A stretch of 64,000 bases of DNA, from positions 8,172,668-8,236,667 of the forward strand of contig CM046869.1 of assembly GCA_025617745.1 (NCBI GenBank), written 5' to 3'. The translations under genes and the position numbers were made by a program. The notes below the pieces were generated by a model, which saw only the letters and a program-made list of their open reading frames with translations, ran no database searches and was not told where the DNA came from. This DNA comes from Heliocidaris erythrogramma. Taxonomy: Eukaryota; Echinodermata; Echinoidea; Camarodonta; Echinometridae. The stretch's first letter is position 1; each line of letters begins with the position of its first letter. Of the stretch, positions 1 to 12,300 are shown piece by piece.

Positions 1-1909
1 TTTTTATAGTGTAACCACACTTTGGCATCATCTCATACAGATATGATCCTAAATATGAACTTTGTCTGTGTCACATTTTGCTAGACTTCTCCCCTTTTGC
101 AATGCTTTGTTCAAATTTACATATACATGTATGTTGAAATAGAACATAAAATATGTGTGAATAGACATTACAATGCAATATGGCTAATTTCTTATGAACA
201 GGGAAATTTTCATCACAAAAGTGACTTGCAAAATTTGAAATTGAGTATGTTTAACCACAGCTTACATCAGGGAGAGATAAGAGCCTGATTTTGAACTTTG
301 ACTGTGTCACATTTTGCTAGACGTCTCCCCGACACCTGTTGGTAGCCTCAGCACCGCCTCTTGCAACGCTTTGTTCACAACAAATCCAGCCGTAATCCAG
401 CAGAATATGAAAATAACAGGCCAGGTAATGCGGGCCAGATGACTAAACAACAGCACCAAGTTGAGCTGGAGACTTACTCATTGACTCAGCTTGTGCAAGG
501 TCTCACCTCAAAATGACAACATAGGCCGACATGTGCATCCATGTCCATGAGGGTAAACAGAATTTTTGCAAAAGGTAGAAACGCCATTCTTTGAAACCTT
601 TGTGACATCAAACAAGATATGAATCTTTAACACTCTTTTGGAAACACTAACAATATAACTTCATAGTTTTAAGCAAACTGTGATTTGTCTTATTAGCTTC
701 TTGCTTCTCCCTCCCTTTCCCTCTTCTAAAAATTATTGCTCTAAGCTACCACATAAATGTATATTAAGATAATGAAAAATAGCTGACTGTCCCCCCCCCC
801 CCCCCCTCCTCATTCAGACATTGAAAATTACATTTAACTTCTAATTATTTTTCTTGTGTGAACAATACATAGCAATAGGAAGACAAAGGTCTTGTCATCA
901 TTTCGCTACATACATATAACGTTTCATCAGGGTCTACTCACTGCGGAACATCGCACACTATGAACATTGTACACAACTCTGCACCTCTCTCTCAAAAAAA
1001 AGTTTCTTTAAAAGACGCTTAATTATATGTAACTAATGTGTAATCCCTTCGCAACATATGCTCATTGGCATTTCTTGAAATGACATTTCTGTATTTCAAA
1101 TTTTTTTCTCGTGAGAAAAAGCTAGCAGAAGCATACACGTCCAGTTTGTAGTTGAGATCGGAGCCATCCATACACAGAGTTTATCCAGGCCAAATCAGTT
1201 TCAGTTGGTCTCAACATGATGTATACTCCCTTGTTGCATGCTTGCCTAACAAAGCATCATGTGCCACATTGTTACCTACTGGATTCGAGTTGGCCAAACC
1301 CTGTGTATACTGTAAAACCAGAATTTTTTGCACGCAAGAAAGTTTCGGGCCACAAAATAATCAAATCTCAATTAAAACAACATGAAATTATTGCAATTCG
1401 CTAAAGTTTCTTGCTGCGAAATTGACTGTCATTAGAAAATCACGAAAGTTTTATGTCACAAAAGTTTCTGTAGTCTTCGAGACACGCCCACACCAGGAAG
1501 GCACTCATGAATATTCATATTCGCGCCAGAAGGGCCAAGGCGTACACTCCACCTCCGCCTTGGCCCCTTACTCTTGTACCGTGCAAGCTCACAGGCAGGA
1601 GACAATTCCAAAATGGAAGAACGCCTAGCATCTTTGGAGACTAAATTTGAACAGTTGTTAATCAAACTAGAGGGCTATTAAATGTTTCTTATATTGTAAT
1701 TCTGGTGTGACCATGTCTCCTTACAACACATGTAAGTCTGTTTAAAACTGGTTTTACAGATGGCTCTGGTTGGTAATAGTCTCCAGGCCAATCCTCATTA
1801 CCTCAGCTCCTAGGAATGTATGTCTACACATAATTGGTACCAAAGGCCAGCACTGTATTGCTAGGGCTTGACATCATCAATACTCAAACTTGGTCTAACT
1901 CACAGACCA
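1..1909. other. Non-coding stretch, no gene seen
   Basis: AT-rich DNA with only short chance ORFs of 62-77 codons that show no recognisable domain. A run of about 18 C residues lies near 790-807. A word near 296-325 (TTTGACTGTGTCACATTTTG and following) resembles one near 58-90, so a small old duplication is possible. If the laminin gene at 36.5 kb continues leftwards, this DNA is intronic. Confidence 0.6.
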
Positions 1910-2049
1910 GGGGAGCGTTTCATCAAGTGTTTTGTCAGTGATTTTTACTGACAACTGTTAAAAGCTTCTGAAATCCTTGCATCTGATTGGCTGAGAGCAA
2001 ATTTGTCAGTAAAAAACACTGACAAAACACTTGATGAAACACTTCCCCC
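1910..2049. repeat. Hairpin MITE, copy A of three
   Basis: A roughly 140-bp near-palindrome. The left arm reads GGGAGCGTTTCATCAAGTG and then TTTTGTCAGTGATTTTTACTG. The right arm is its complement, ending in ACACTTGATGAAACACTTCC. The centre is non-palindromic (GCATCTGATTGGCTGAGAG) and gives the element a direction. Closely similar copies lie at 16372-16506 (same direction) and 32283-32420 (opposite direction). It has no coding capacity and behaves like a non-autonomous DNA transposon. The superfamily is not determinable from the ends. Confidence 0.85.
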
Positions 2050-4267
2050 AGGCTACGTTCGGACAGCCCCACATGAATGTTCTGGCACCTCGACATGTGC
2101 ACGTCCTGACAACCCCAAATTCCCACACCCAGGTTCCTACAATCCAATATGGATTTATTTCATCAGATAGGCCTGTAATAGATGAGGGTTGAGTTACAAT
2201 TGGATTTTAGGTTAGATTTACGCCCAGTGTTAGGGTTAGGTAGCGTTGGGCCCAGAACTGAGGAATTTGTACAATCATTACATGGATGTGAATGTCCCAA
2301 CATCTCTATGTTCTGATAAATAAATAAAGCTATGTTGTAAACAAAAGCGGAAATAAGTACAGTAACCCTACAAGAGACCCTAGAATCTTGTGCATTTCAT
2401 AAAAGGAACTTTGTCATTGCGCAAAATAATTAAGTTACATCAAAAAAGCTTTACGATTCACAAAAGTACACACATACATTGTATCATGATACCAAAACTG
2501 GCCTGCATCAAAAGGGACAAAAATCCCCAAAGTTTCATGTCATATAAGTTTCTGGCATTACAATATGACGTTTATGTGTAAGTGCATACATGTATACAAA
2601 CATCTATTGTGGCATCTTGTTGCCATGACAGCCATGATGATGCTGCCACAAACCAGAACAGCATCCCAGGTCTGCTTTTATAGCCTAGGTCTTGTGATTC
2701 CATTTTTTGATTGATGGGAGGGAGAGGGAGTGTATTACCTCTCCCATGACATGTGTACAGTTGTAAAGCTAATTCTTGAAGTCCACACCTAAACAGTTCT
2801 TTGCAGACGAGTTTAAAGATAAGGTTGGGGGAGTACTGGTAATCAAATTGCATTGAGAAATAAATGGTTGAAAGCTATGCAGAATGGTTGTGTTTTAAAG
2901 GGAAGCTTGAGTTCTGGGATAGGTAAAAAATAATTTGTGAGCTTTCTCATTATTTTTATGTTATTTTGGAAGATTATCATAGTAGATGTTCCCTGAAAAG
3001 GATTGCTCTTCAAATGCTCTCACATTCAAAATACGATAACAGCCGAGATGTTTGGGCCGAACATTTGTATGTAGTCCCATATACACATTTCTTTGTGCAG
3101 TGCATGTAACTCTCAGCAGGATGGAGTCAATTTCTTATCATTTTGGCGATTCCAAAACCTTTACAGCATACAGTAATTCTTATGTGCTATGTAATCAACC
3201 TTTCCCAATTGCTTTGAGACAGTTTCTCTCACAATTCAATCTCATGACCAGAACTCAACTTTACCTTTAAACCGACGATAAGGTCAAGTTTACAGTGGTT
3301 CCAACATAAAATCTGAGGTCAGTATGGGTCAGAGTGATGGTCAGTATGAAATTACATGTACATGTAGAACAGAGAGACATTTGTTGGATAGATACACATG
3401 TCGATACTTGTACTTGTGATAGTCTTGCTAGAAACGGTAAGCCTAAATTCATCTGTAACTAAATTTCGGCTGTGACTCATTTTTACAGAGACAAACATAT
3501 TGACATGCTAGCTGGTATTGAATTGAATATTTTCGTACTATCCTCCCAGCAAAAAAAGGATGTTTGAACACATGAGGAGACTAAGTAATGTGTCAAACAA
3601 TATATTTTCTTTGTCATGATCACCACATAGTTTATAAAATATTATACTTTACTTATCCACCAATAACAAAGTCTAATTTATAGCCAATCTGGTTACCCAT
3701 TGTTTTGATTGTAAGCCAGAAATTTATGCCAATTCTGTAAAAATCATTTGAAGAATAATGCTTTCAAATTATTAACTTAATAAAACATACAAAGACACAT
3801 CCACACATTACAATTTCATACCAAACAATCAACGAAAAGGGATCTGTGATTTTGTCACGTCTAAATGGAAGTATGGTAGAAAATAAAGTAGGATGTGTGG
3901 TTTATTATGTCTGTATTCCTTGGAAGTTGGAACTCAGTTCCCACGTTTGTCTGTCTAATCAACTTCCACAAACATGCCTACAGTCCTACAAGTACAAATA
4001 AATGTCTACGGATTTCGTGCAATACAGTATAAATATTGAGTTTTGTCTCTGCTCATTACTACATGTATCTAAAAGGAAAAAAAGAGTGATCCTGTCATGA
4101 CTCCCAGGGGGAGTGAAAGAGTGATAATTCACTCTTTTCTTTTAGGAGAGCAATCTAAAATAAATCTATATTCAATCCTACACAAGTTATCCCTGACATG
4201 ACTCCCAGGGGAGGGAAAATTCACTCTTTGTATAGAGAGCATATAAATATGTTGAATGATTTTCCTA
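2050..4267. other. Non-coding stretch, no gene seen
   Basis: No supported gene. Two similar words containing CATGACTCCCAGGGG occur near 4097-4115 and 4197-4216, each followed by a stretch with TTCACTCTT, which suggests a small local duplication. The ORFs here are short and compositionally random. Confidence 0.6.
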
Positions 4268-5508
4268 TTAAAAGAAGACACCACTGGCAAATTTTGAAAA
4301 AATATGTTGTTCTGCATGTCCCTAGGAACTAATCAGTATCGAAATTGTAATTTTTGAACAGCCTACAAGTGCGTATATTTTGATATAAAAAGTATGATTT
4401 TGCCACTGTCGATACGCAAATTGGCTCGTGTCGGCCAAAGCTGTCACGTCATTGCAGCACTTTGAGTTTCCACCACAATGCGTGTGCGTTACGCGTCCGT
4501 AAAAGCAGACGATAGCGCATATAGCATGCATACATATTCGTGGAGTTGCAAAAATGCCGTTGTGCCAAGCAATTTACTGTTCGAATCGTCGTGAAATTGT
4601 CCCGTAATTTTTTTTTTTTGCCATCCCTGATCCGAAGAAGGATAGAGAAAGGTGTGCTGTATGGATAAGGAACATTGGAACAACTAAATTCAACGTCAAA
4701 ACGTACATTTATTCCCGTTTTCGAGTGGTCTGTGAAGACCATTTTGACGTTTTGGCGTTGAGACCAACCTACAAGCCGTGTGCCTGGGATACAAACCCAG
4801 GAAGCTGCTAAAGCCAGACGCTGTACCAACCATATTCTCCCACAAAATCTTTACAAGCAAGCAATCTTTCTTCGCCCAGAAAATCCCTCATTCATTTCCT
4901 TAGCTTAGATTACAAGCTTATTGAAGAATGTGATCAGATTTTACTTGCAGACTAACCAGGAATTTATGTTAATGTCGTACTTGCTATCTATCGCGAACGT
5001 AAGAACGTAAACAATGCAGCTTGCTGCATTAGCTTTCCGCGCGTGCCTTAAAGTACACGCGTTAATGGGAAGCACGTACGAACGATCACAAACAGTAGTG
5101 CCAATTTTAATTTTATTAATTCGATAAATTGTGAAAAAAATTTGCTAAAGCACTTTATTTTTTCAGCAGATAATATTCAAAAATACCAACAACTGAAAAA
5201 TGAATAACATTTTCTTTTTGTCATACATAATTGTCTCACAAAGAGCATTGTTATAGGCGCTGTGAGAGCGATCTGTGTATTGCTCCAAATCGGCATTACC
5301 GTGATTTGCCATGGTAAAACCAGTAGTGCTGCAGTGACGTAACGGATTTTTGCGGCTCGTACTAGTAGATATTGTAATATTTATTTTTTTTAAATCGAGA
5401 TCTATGATTTTATCGACCTGAGCGATGAGTTTTTTGGTCAATCTGACTAGTTTTATAACATTAAAAATTGTAAAAGTGCTAAAATTTGTCAGTGGTGTCT
5501 TCTTTTAA
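4268..5508 (+). mobile_element. TTAA-flanked DNA transposon with THAP relic (Kolobok-like)
   Basis: A 1241-bp element bounded by 28-bp terminal inverted repeats with one mismatch: TTAAAAGAAGACACCACTGG at the left (4268-4295) and its complement at 5481-5508. The outermost TTAA on both sides fits a TTAA target-site duplication. A broken THAP domain lies inside (4554-4811). TTAA targets plus THAP domains are known from the Kolobok superfamily. P elements also use THAP domains but duplicate 8 bp, and no matching 8-bp flanks are present here. No transposase catalytic region was found, so this is an internally deleted, non-autonomous copy. Confidence 0.7.
4554..4811 (+). pseudogene. THAP zinc-finger domain remnant of a transposon protein
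   Basis: Reading from ATG at 4554 gives MPLCQAIYCSNRREIVP and then a stop at 4605, immediately before a run of T residues. A shifted frame after the T-run continues with FAIPDPKKDRERCAVWIRN and later VVCEDHF, ending at a stop at 4809-4811. The order C-x4-C, then a proline-rich FAIPDP segment, a central Trp, and C-x2-H-F matches the C2CH zinc-coordinating pattern of THAP DNA-binding domains, which in transposons bind the terminal repeats. The frame is broken once, probably at the T-run, and nothing follows the domain, so no functional protein is expected. The 126-codon minus-strand ORF over this interval is a shadow. Confidence 0.75.
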
Positions 5509-6076
5509 ACTTGTAAAAATATTGCTTAAATTAAAACAAAAGTCATCCTAGACAATATATTCCTATGAATTTTAAAGTGTAAATCAACATGTAGGCTATT
5601 TATACAAGACTTCTGTCTTAAAAATAGGCCTACATCTTTTCAACAATACTCATCCGAGACCTAGACATCAAATTGTAGGCCGATATCACTACAAGTCCAG
5701 GCTGTACATATCGGTACATATTGGTACATTGCGTGTACATGTACACACAGTACCGTACTGCCCTGTCCCACTGGCCAGTCACTACAACGGATTACTTCAC
5801 TAATGACCCCTCACTCGGTCTGACAGGATGTGGTCTAAAGCTATTTCTTCTCTTATAGATTTCTTTTCATTGATTAAATTCGGCACACAATAGTACTATT
5901 CTTGTACCAACAATTCATGTTTCTACAAGCTCCAATTAATGTCACACTGACCCTATTATCAATGACCCATTGGATATAATTTGATTCCAATATATGAATT
6001 TTCCATAGAAAGTTCTCCAGCATGCTCACATCTATAGGCTACATGTAGTACTCAATGAGTTGATATAAAATTTCCT
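5509..6076. other. Non-coding stretch, no gene seen
   Basis: AT-rich DNA with several overlapping TACATGTAC-type words near 5705-5755. No ORF or repeat structure worth naming was seen. Confidence 0.55.
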
Positions 6077-6680
6077 TTAATGGCCAAGTCCACCCTAACA
6101 AAAAGTTGATTTGAATAAATAGAGAAAAATCCAACAAGCATAACACTGAAAATTTCATCAAAATAGGATGTAAAATAAGAAAGTTATGGTATTTTAAAGT
6201 TTCGCTTAATTTCGCAAAACAGTTATATGCACATCCTGCTCAGTATGCAAATGAGGGAACCAGTGACGTCACCCACTCACTATTTCTTTTGTATTTTATT
6301 ACATGAAATTTTTTAAATTTTTCCTTGTTATAATGTGAAACAAGGTTTGATTCCTCGCTGAACATGTGTAATTGTCATTGTTGCAACCTATACACAATTC
6401 AATGAGAGCTTCTTAATTGTGAAATCTGCAGAAATTAAAATATTCTATATTTCACATAATAAAATACAAAAGAAATAGTGAGTGAGTGACGTCACTGGTT
6501 CCCTCATTGCATACTGAGCAGGATGTGCATATAACTGTTTTGCGAAATTAAGCGAAACTTTAAAATGCCATGACTTTCTTATTTTACATCCTATTTTGAT
6601 GAAATTTTCAGTGTTATGCTTGTTGGATTTTTCCCTATTTATTCAAATCAACTTTTTATTAGGGTGGACTTGGCCTTTAA
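6077..6680. mobile_element. Long-palindrome MITE with TTAA ends, copy 1
   Basis: A 604-bp interval including TTAA at both ends (6077-6080 and 6677-6680). The left arm starts TGGCCAAGTCCACCCTAAC and runs to about 6320. The right arm is its reverse complement, ending AGGGTGGACTTGGCCT. Arms of about 240 bp contain matching words such as TGACGTCAC, TATGCACATCCTGCTCAG and CAAAACAGTTATATGCACAT, so the RNA or single strand would fold into a long hairpin. There is no coding potential. A diverged relative lies at 56232-56794. The TTAA target suggests a piggyBac- or Kolobok-type transposase acting in trans. Confidence 0.88.
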
Positions 6681-8223
6681 TAGCTTAGTTTATCTTTCTC
6701 AAGTTCCTGCACAACAGGACCAATATGGAATGATTTTGATTTCACATCATGCAGAATTTCACTATGGTAAGCCTGTATAAAAGTCAAGGGGCCCTATCAA
6801 TGAAAACGTGATTTACATTTAATAGACATAGCATCTTTACAATGGTATTAACATGGTATTAACATGGTATCAAGAAACATTTCTTAATCCTACATGCTCC
6901 ACATGTGACTGCCCTTGCAAAACATGAGAGTTAAGCCAAATACGTTTTAACACTGTTCATTACATCTTCAGGTTATTCAACCTATCTTACGCCATGGGCC
7001 ATGTCTTATCCCTCGGCTTAGATCATCCACTGCTTCAGAAGCAGTCAGGGGGGAACAAAAGGGGACAGGAATCGCCCCACAAAGGGCCAGAGGGATCCCA
7101 TACAAATCCCCTTGAATGCCTTGAGCATTTACAAAAGGGGTGCACGCTGGGTCTTGAAAGAGGGGGGTTATTCACAGGTTATGTCCAGTCACACCTAACA
7201 CATTATTGTAACTAGTAGACAATAACTCTCCAAGGTTTACATGATAGACTTGTATTACTTTACATGAGCCCTTTCATGTCTCTGGTCCTGCCTGACACAA
7301 TGTCCGCTGAAAGCCAGAAGGGCTTAAGTCTAGAGTTAATGCCTTTTGCCTCTCAGTAAGCAACATGTAAAAACTGATGTACACATGTGTTTACAGATTT
7401 CATACAATTAATAGCAAGTGTAGGCATACATAAATACAAATACATTCTCCTGTAAGTATAGGTAAGTACTGGGTGCAAATATATTTATTTTTTATTTATT
7501 TATTTTTTTTTGGGGGGGGGGCTACAACTAACACTGTAAAGAATATTGGGTACAAATTTTCCCAATGAGGGACAAACTGGGCATTTTATTACCCAAAATG
7601 CAAAATACATGTATTAATACTTCACCCAACTCCTGTCAAAATAAAGAAAAATTAAAGAAGATAGAATTTTAAAAAAATAAAGCAAAATATTACATGTACC
7701 TTCTCGTAAGCTGGGTACAAAAATGTCCAAAGTTGGTCGGACATAAAATTATCCCCCCTATTTCCCAAATATTTTTTAAAGTGTACAGTAGACTACATGT
7801 ATATCCTAGTACCTCATATTTCAGAAATAACTTTTATGTTATTACACTTTGAAAACAAACTTGATAAACCAGTCATCTTCATCACAAAGGGATGTGCATG
7901 TACATGTACACGTATGGAGGGGAAGTCTACAATATTGTCAATACCTTTTCCAGATATTTTCCAGGTAGACATTCATTTTTTTTCTGCAGAAGAAACCCAG
8001 AAAGTCCACAAAACAGCACTTGTGGTTATAAACCACATCCCAAGAGTGACTAACAGATTCACACAATCCCACATCACAGTGACTACGGAGATCTCAAAAA
8101 ATACCACAAAATGCTAGCCCATGATACAAGCATGGGGTTTCCTAACCGCAAGACTCTACACAAAGCCCATTTTGACATTCTTCTTGAGAGAGCTGAAGCC
8201 TCAATGCAGTTGAATCTAACTTG
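6681..8223. other. Non-coding stretch, no gene seen
   Basis: Contains a composite T-run followed by G-run at about 7500-7520 and scattered short ORFs without domains. The repeated word ATGGTATTAAC occurs near 6842-6862. Nothing else is supported. Confidence 0.55.
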
Positions 8224-8585
8224 GGGTGCGTTTACATGTATGCTCCCATTTTTCAGGCCAGAATGAGCCTTTTAGTTAAAAACACAGTTGCGTCCACAGT
8301 CACTTAATCACCGATATAAAACGCCGAGGCAAAACTCACAAAAAAGGTGCATTTTGAATCGGCGTTTCGCCAAAACACGGTTTCTGGGGAAGCATAAACG
8401 CACAATACGTGTTTATATGCCGTCAAATAAACTAGTAGCATGTGTACTGAGGTTTGCGAAACCAGCTGTAGAGCCCGAATTCGCCTGGAGAAAAGAAGTA
8501 TAAATAGTACCCCGTGAAACTGCGTTTTAGCAGGTTAGACAAGTGTTTCAAAATGCTAATTCGCAAAGTAAGTATAAACGCACCC
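8224..8585. mobile_element. Possible MITE with short inverted ends
   Basis: The interval is bounded by GGGTGCGTTTA at the left and the exact complement TAAACGCACCC at the right, 362 bp apart. The interior has words such as TAAACGCAC near 8396 and CGTTT-rich stretches, unlike the surrounding AT-rich DNA. The inverted ends are only 11 bp and no target duplication is clear, so this could be coincidence. Confidence 0.4.
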
Positions 8586-9064
8586 TTGCGTGGCTCTCTA
8601 AACAAACAGAATCTGATTAATACAAGTACCACATGAACCACAAATCCAAAAAAATATTGAAGCCAAAGTACAGAAAAAAATGAAAGTTTCAGGAATTGAT
8701 AATAATGACAACAGTGTTTACAGCATGAAACTTTTGCAATGCTCGACCACTCACAAAAAAGTTGTAAAAAGGCTGAAAGCATATGAGAGATGAGATTATT
8801 CAAATCACTTGATTGCCATCTAAATGTTAAATGTCATATATCTTCTGATGCTTTGGGAATCCATTTCAAATCTTTATGCAGTGGATTCCCATTCTGAATC
8901 ACCCATATGGCAGAAATTCTTAATTGTCCCCCGATAGCCAGGCGAGCATGAACTTTATTTAATAATACATGAGTGAATACCTTCTGGCACTATCTAAAAA
9001 TTATCATTACCTTCCTCCTCCTAAACTTTGAATACATCGTAATACTAATTTTCATATTAAACTC

Positions 9065-9332
9065 TTAAAGGGATACGCCACCAGGCAGCCATGGGGAAAG
9101 TCAAGATTGCGTAAGCCCCGTTCACTCGTACACAAAGTTTGTGCGTCGAACGCGTCAATCAGACTGCACGAAGCCGCCTGAATCTCGCATGAGAGCTCTA
9201 GCTCAGGCGGAGCGTGCATGCTGCGCGGCGACCAGTCTGTCCGGAGTTAGAGCCCCGCGGGGCAACGGCACGAGCATGGTGCCCTCTCGCGGAATGAAAA
9301 GGTCCACAATCTGCGGCTGAGTATCCCTTTAA
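9065..9332. mobile_element. GC-rich MITE with TTAA ends
   Basis: Bounded by TTAAAGGGATAC at 9065 and its exact complement GTATCCCTTTAA ending at 9332, giving 268 bp. The outer TTAA on each side fits a TTAA target duplication. The interior (9110-9300) is markedly GC-rich compared with its surroundings, with CGCGGCGACC and CCCCGCGGGG stretches. It has no coding potential. The ends resemble those of the element at 58082-58640, which starts TTAAAGGGAAGG. Confidence 0.75.
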
Positions 9333-12300
9333 GTAGTCCCTCCTGCCCTGGCTCTCAGCGTGTAATACCATCATACATTAACTAACTGAATGCACAAAGC
9401 ACAAATAACATCCTTGTACAGCAACCTGCCACTGAACTACATTTTGATACAACTCTATACTGGCCGTAATCAAGATTTTCAGGGACAGGGATGGGTCTGT
9501 AGTATTTGAAAGATAGCCTAACAAGGCTGGTGCTTGGTGTGTGGTTTTACAACTGGCATTTAGAGGCAGAGAATGGCAAAGAGAACCCATTCAAAACCCT
9601 GCCTATTGTCCCTAGCTTAGTGTTCACCCTGTTCAGGGCTGAGTGGGGATGACACTCAAACGTTAGCCTGATCACACAGGCATAGTACCGGTTGGTCGGT
9701 CATCTAAATTTTATGAATGCAAACCCTTTCTTCTCAGGCTCAAAGTACACCGAACAGGGGAGCAAATTCGCCACATAAGTACTAAAATAGTCCCTGTGAA
9801 TGAATTTATGAGGACTACTGTTTTGAAAATACCACAAAAATGTTGCCTCCCCCCTAAACCTACCTCGAAGAACATTTCAAAGGTATATGAGGAAATGCAA
9901 AGAGATAGAAAGTTAAGAAAAAAAAAAACATTTGATATTAAAGATGTCAGTGCAACAATCATCAATCAACATGCCTCAAAGTAGAACCCTTGGAGATCTG
10001 GTAATAACCCCATAAAGCTTACTTAGGGTGCTCATTTACTTAAGAATTACTTTAAAAGGGAAGAAAACAATAGGGTTGTATTAACTTCTTACCTTTTTGT
10101 TTTGTAACATGTAGAATGTGCTAAGCTAATTCCAATGTAAAATGCTATAACACAATGCAAGATCTAATGGCTGACTTGTATTCAGATTCATTTTCTATTG
10201 TGGAGAGTGGTGAGTGTATTTGCCTCAATATCCAATAGGAGAAAGTTGAAGGCAAAAAGAACAACTTTAGTGCACATGTGTAGGCCTACATTTGGAAAGA
10301 AAGAAGCTTTCTCAAGAAATTTCAATATTGCAATCTAAAACTGAATCTTTGCAATTTCCACAAATGTCTAGCTCCAAAAAGCAGCCATTGTTATACCAAT
10401 TCACAAAAGTTTCAGTAAACAAAAACCTTTTGTTTTTCAAATATGAAAGGCCAAGTAAAAATGATTCCTAGTTTCTCGTCTAGATTTTTCTAAACTGAGA
10501 AGAAGGGAGTTCAATGTTATTTCATATTTTTCCTGTACATAAATATGCTATTGGGTCAATTCTAACACAAATTTTTGTACCAAAATTTCATTTGTATGCA
10601 CTTTAAGTGACTCAGAACAAAGTAAACATGATTATACATGTACTAATAATTTTTGGTACCCCATAGTCTAGACGTCTTCAGATTATCATTTATATAATTT
10701 TAGAACAAAAATAACAAATATCAAATATACTGAGGTGGGTCGAAAAATGGTAGAAAGAGGGGATGAGAATTTTATTTGGCCTAAAAAGTGTCTCACTCGG
10801 CAAGACTATGATTTTGCTATTTGAATAGGAATCCCCATCAAACTGACTTAAAAGCCAGGAATGGCATTCTTCTAAAGCAATTCTCTTTCCTCTCGCTCTC
10901 TCTTTCTGTCCATACAATGAAAACATCAAAAAGATGTTAACGGCAAATCAAACACAGTGCCTGGGGTAGAGCGAGGAATCGTTTCAAGAGGTGAAGTATA
11001 TGTGTACAAACAGTCTTTGTTTGACAAATTCCACTGCAGAAACAGCCATTCTACCCAATCAGTTTTCATCCCTGCATTGGTATATCAACATTATTACTAT
11101 ATCATCAGCACAAGTCCGTTAAAAAAAAAAAATGCAATCTTTTTTCAAAATATGTAATGCAAAATATGTACATATTTATAATCTCTGTAAAGTGAATTGG
11201 CATATAAATGCAAAAACAATGTAAAAACATTGCATAGTAATAAGCTATAAATCATACACTCAATATTTTTCTTTAAAAATAAATGTTTTGCTTAGTACAG
11301 TAAATAGGCCTTTAATAACGAAAACGAGGAAACCCAATCCAATAAAGAACTTGAAGATAAATATTTGCTACATGTACAGTATTTCCCCTTTAAGAAATCA
11401 ATTTTACCCCTACAATGTAAATAGCCATTCTCAAATGACAAAGGAAGAGATGTTCCTATTCATCATGCCCTCCCCCTCCAAAAGAAGTTACAGTTGCAAG
11501 AAGTTTAATTCCTCCCTAAGGGTTTTCCAAAAATAGTATGAGCATAATCTTTACCCTTATTCATTATTTCATTGTTGCATATAATAAAAAAACTCCAGAA
11601 ATAACAGCAAAGATTAGCTCACTATAACAAAATTGAAATTATACCTCACGGCTATAAAAAAGCACTTTGTGGTTTGAACTGCGTAAAAGCTATGAATTGC
11701 TTCCCATCCTCTAAAGTTCTTTTTGAAGCTGAAAAGATAAGAGGTTTGATTACAAAAAAAAAAAAACTCCTACAAAATGACAGACAAAGAGTAAACATAA
11801 AATGACCTTTTATCACAACAACAGGAATCCAAAACAATGTTGGTTCATGGAAATCCTGAGCAGATCTAAAAGTTCTTAAGAATAGACTGTCTGGTCATTA
11901 TTTCAAGTGATTTTCTACACTGCGCATTCAAGAAGCCTTACATGAAACAATTTATACAAATTTACAAAAACTTGAGTTGGCTATACAGGCATCATAATAA
12001 TGAGAGAGAAAGAGAGATTTGCTTTATTATGTTTTCTTATACTGCCCTGAGCTTATCGATTTTGAGTTCCACAGGGAAAAGTACAAAAGCCATCAAAGTC
12101 TGCTTATAGAACAAATCAATTAAATGTAATTTACTCATTTCCTTTCTAGGGACAATCATGTTTCAATCATTTGATTCATAAGCGGATGGTGAATGAGTAA
12201 GTCAACAAATAAGAGCATAGAAAGAAAATGTCCAGCTTTTTTTTTCCTCTTCCCTCTCTCCCTCTCTATCTCTCACTCTCTCTCTTGAACTATGTTGCAT

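Noticed and set aside
4449..4829. 126-codon minus-strand ORF
   Set aside because: It is the shadow of the THAP domain remnant on the plus strand, which has the recognisable C2CH pattern.
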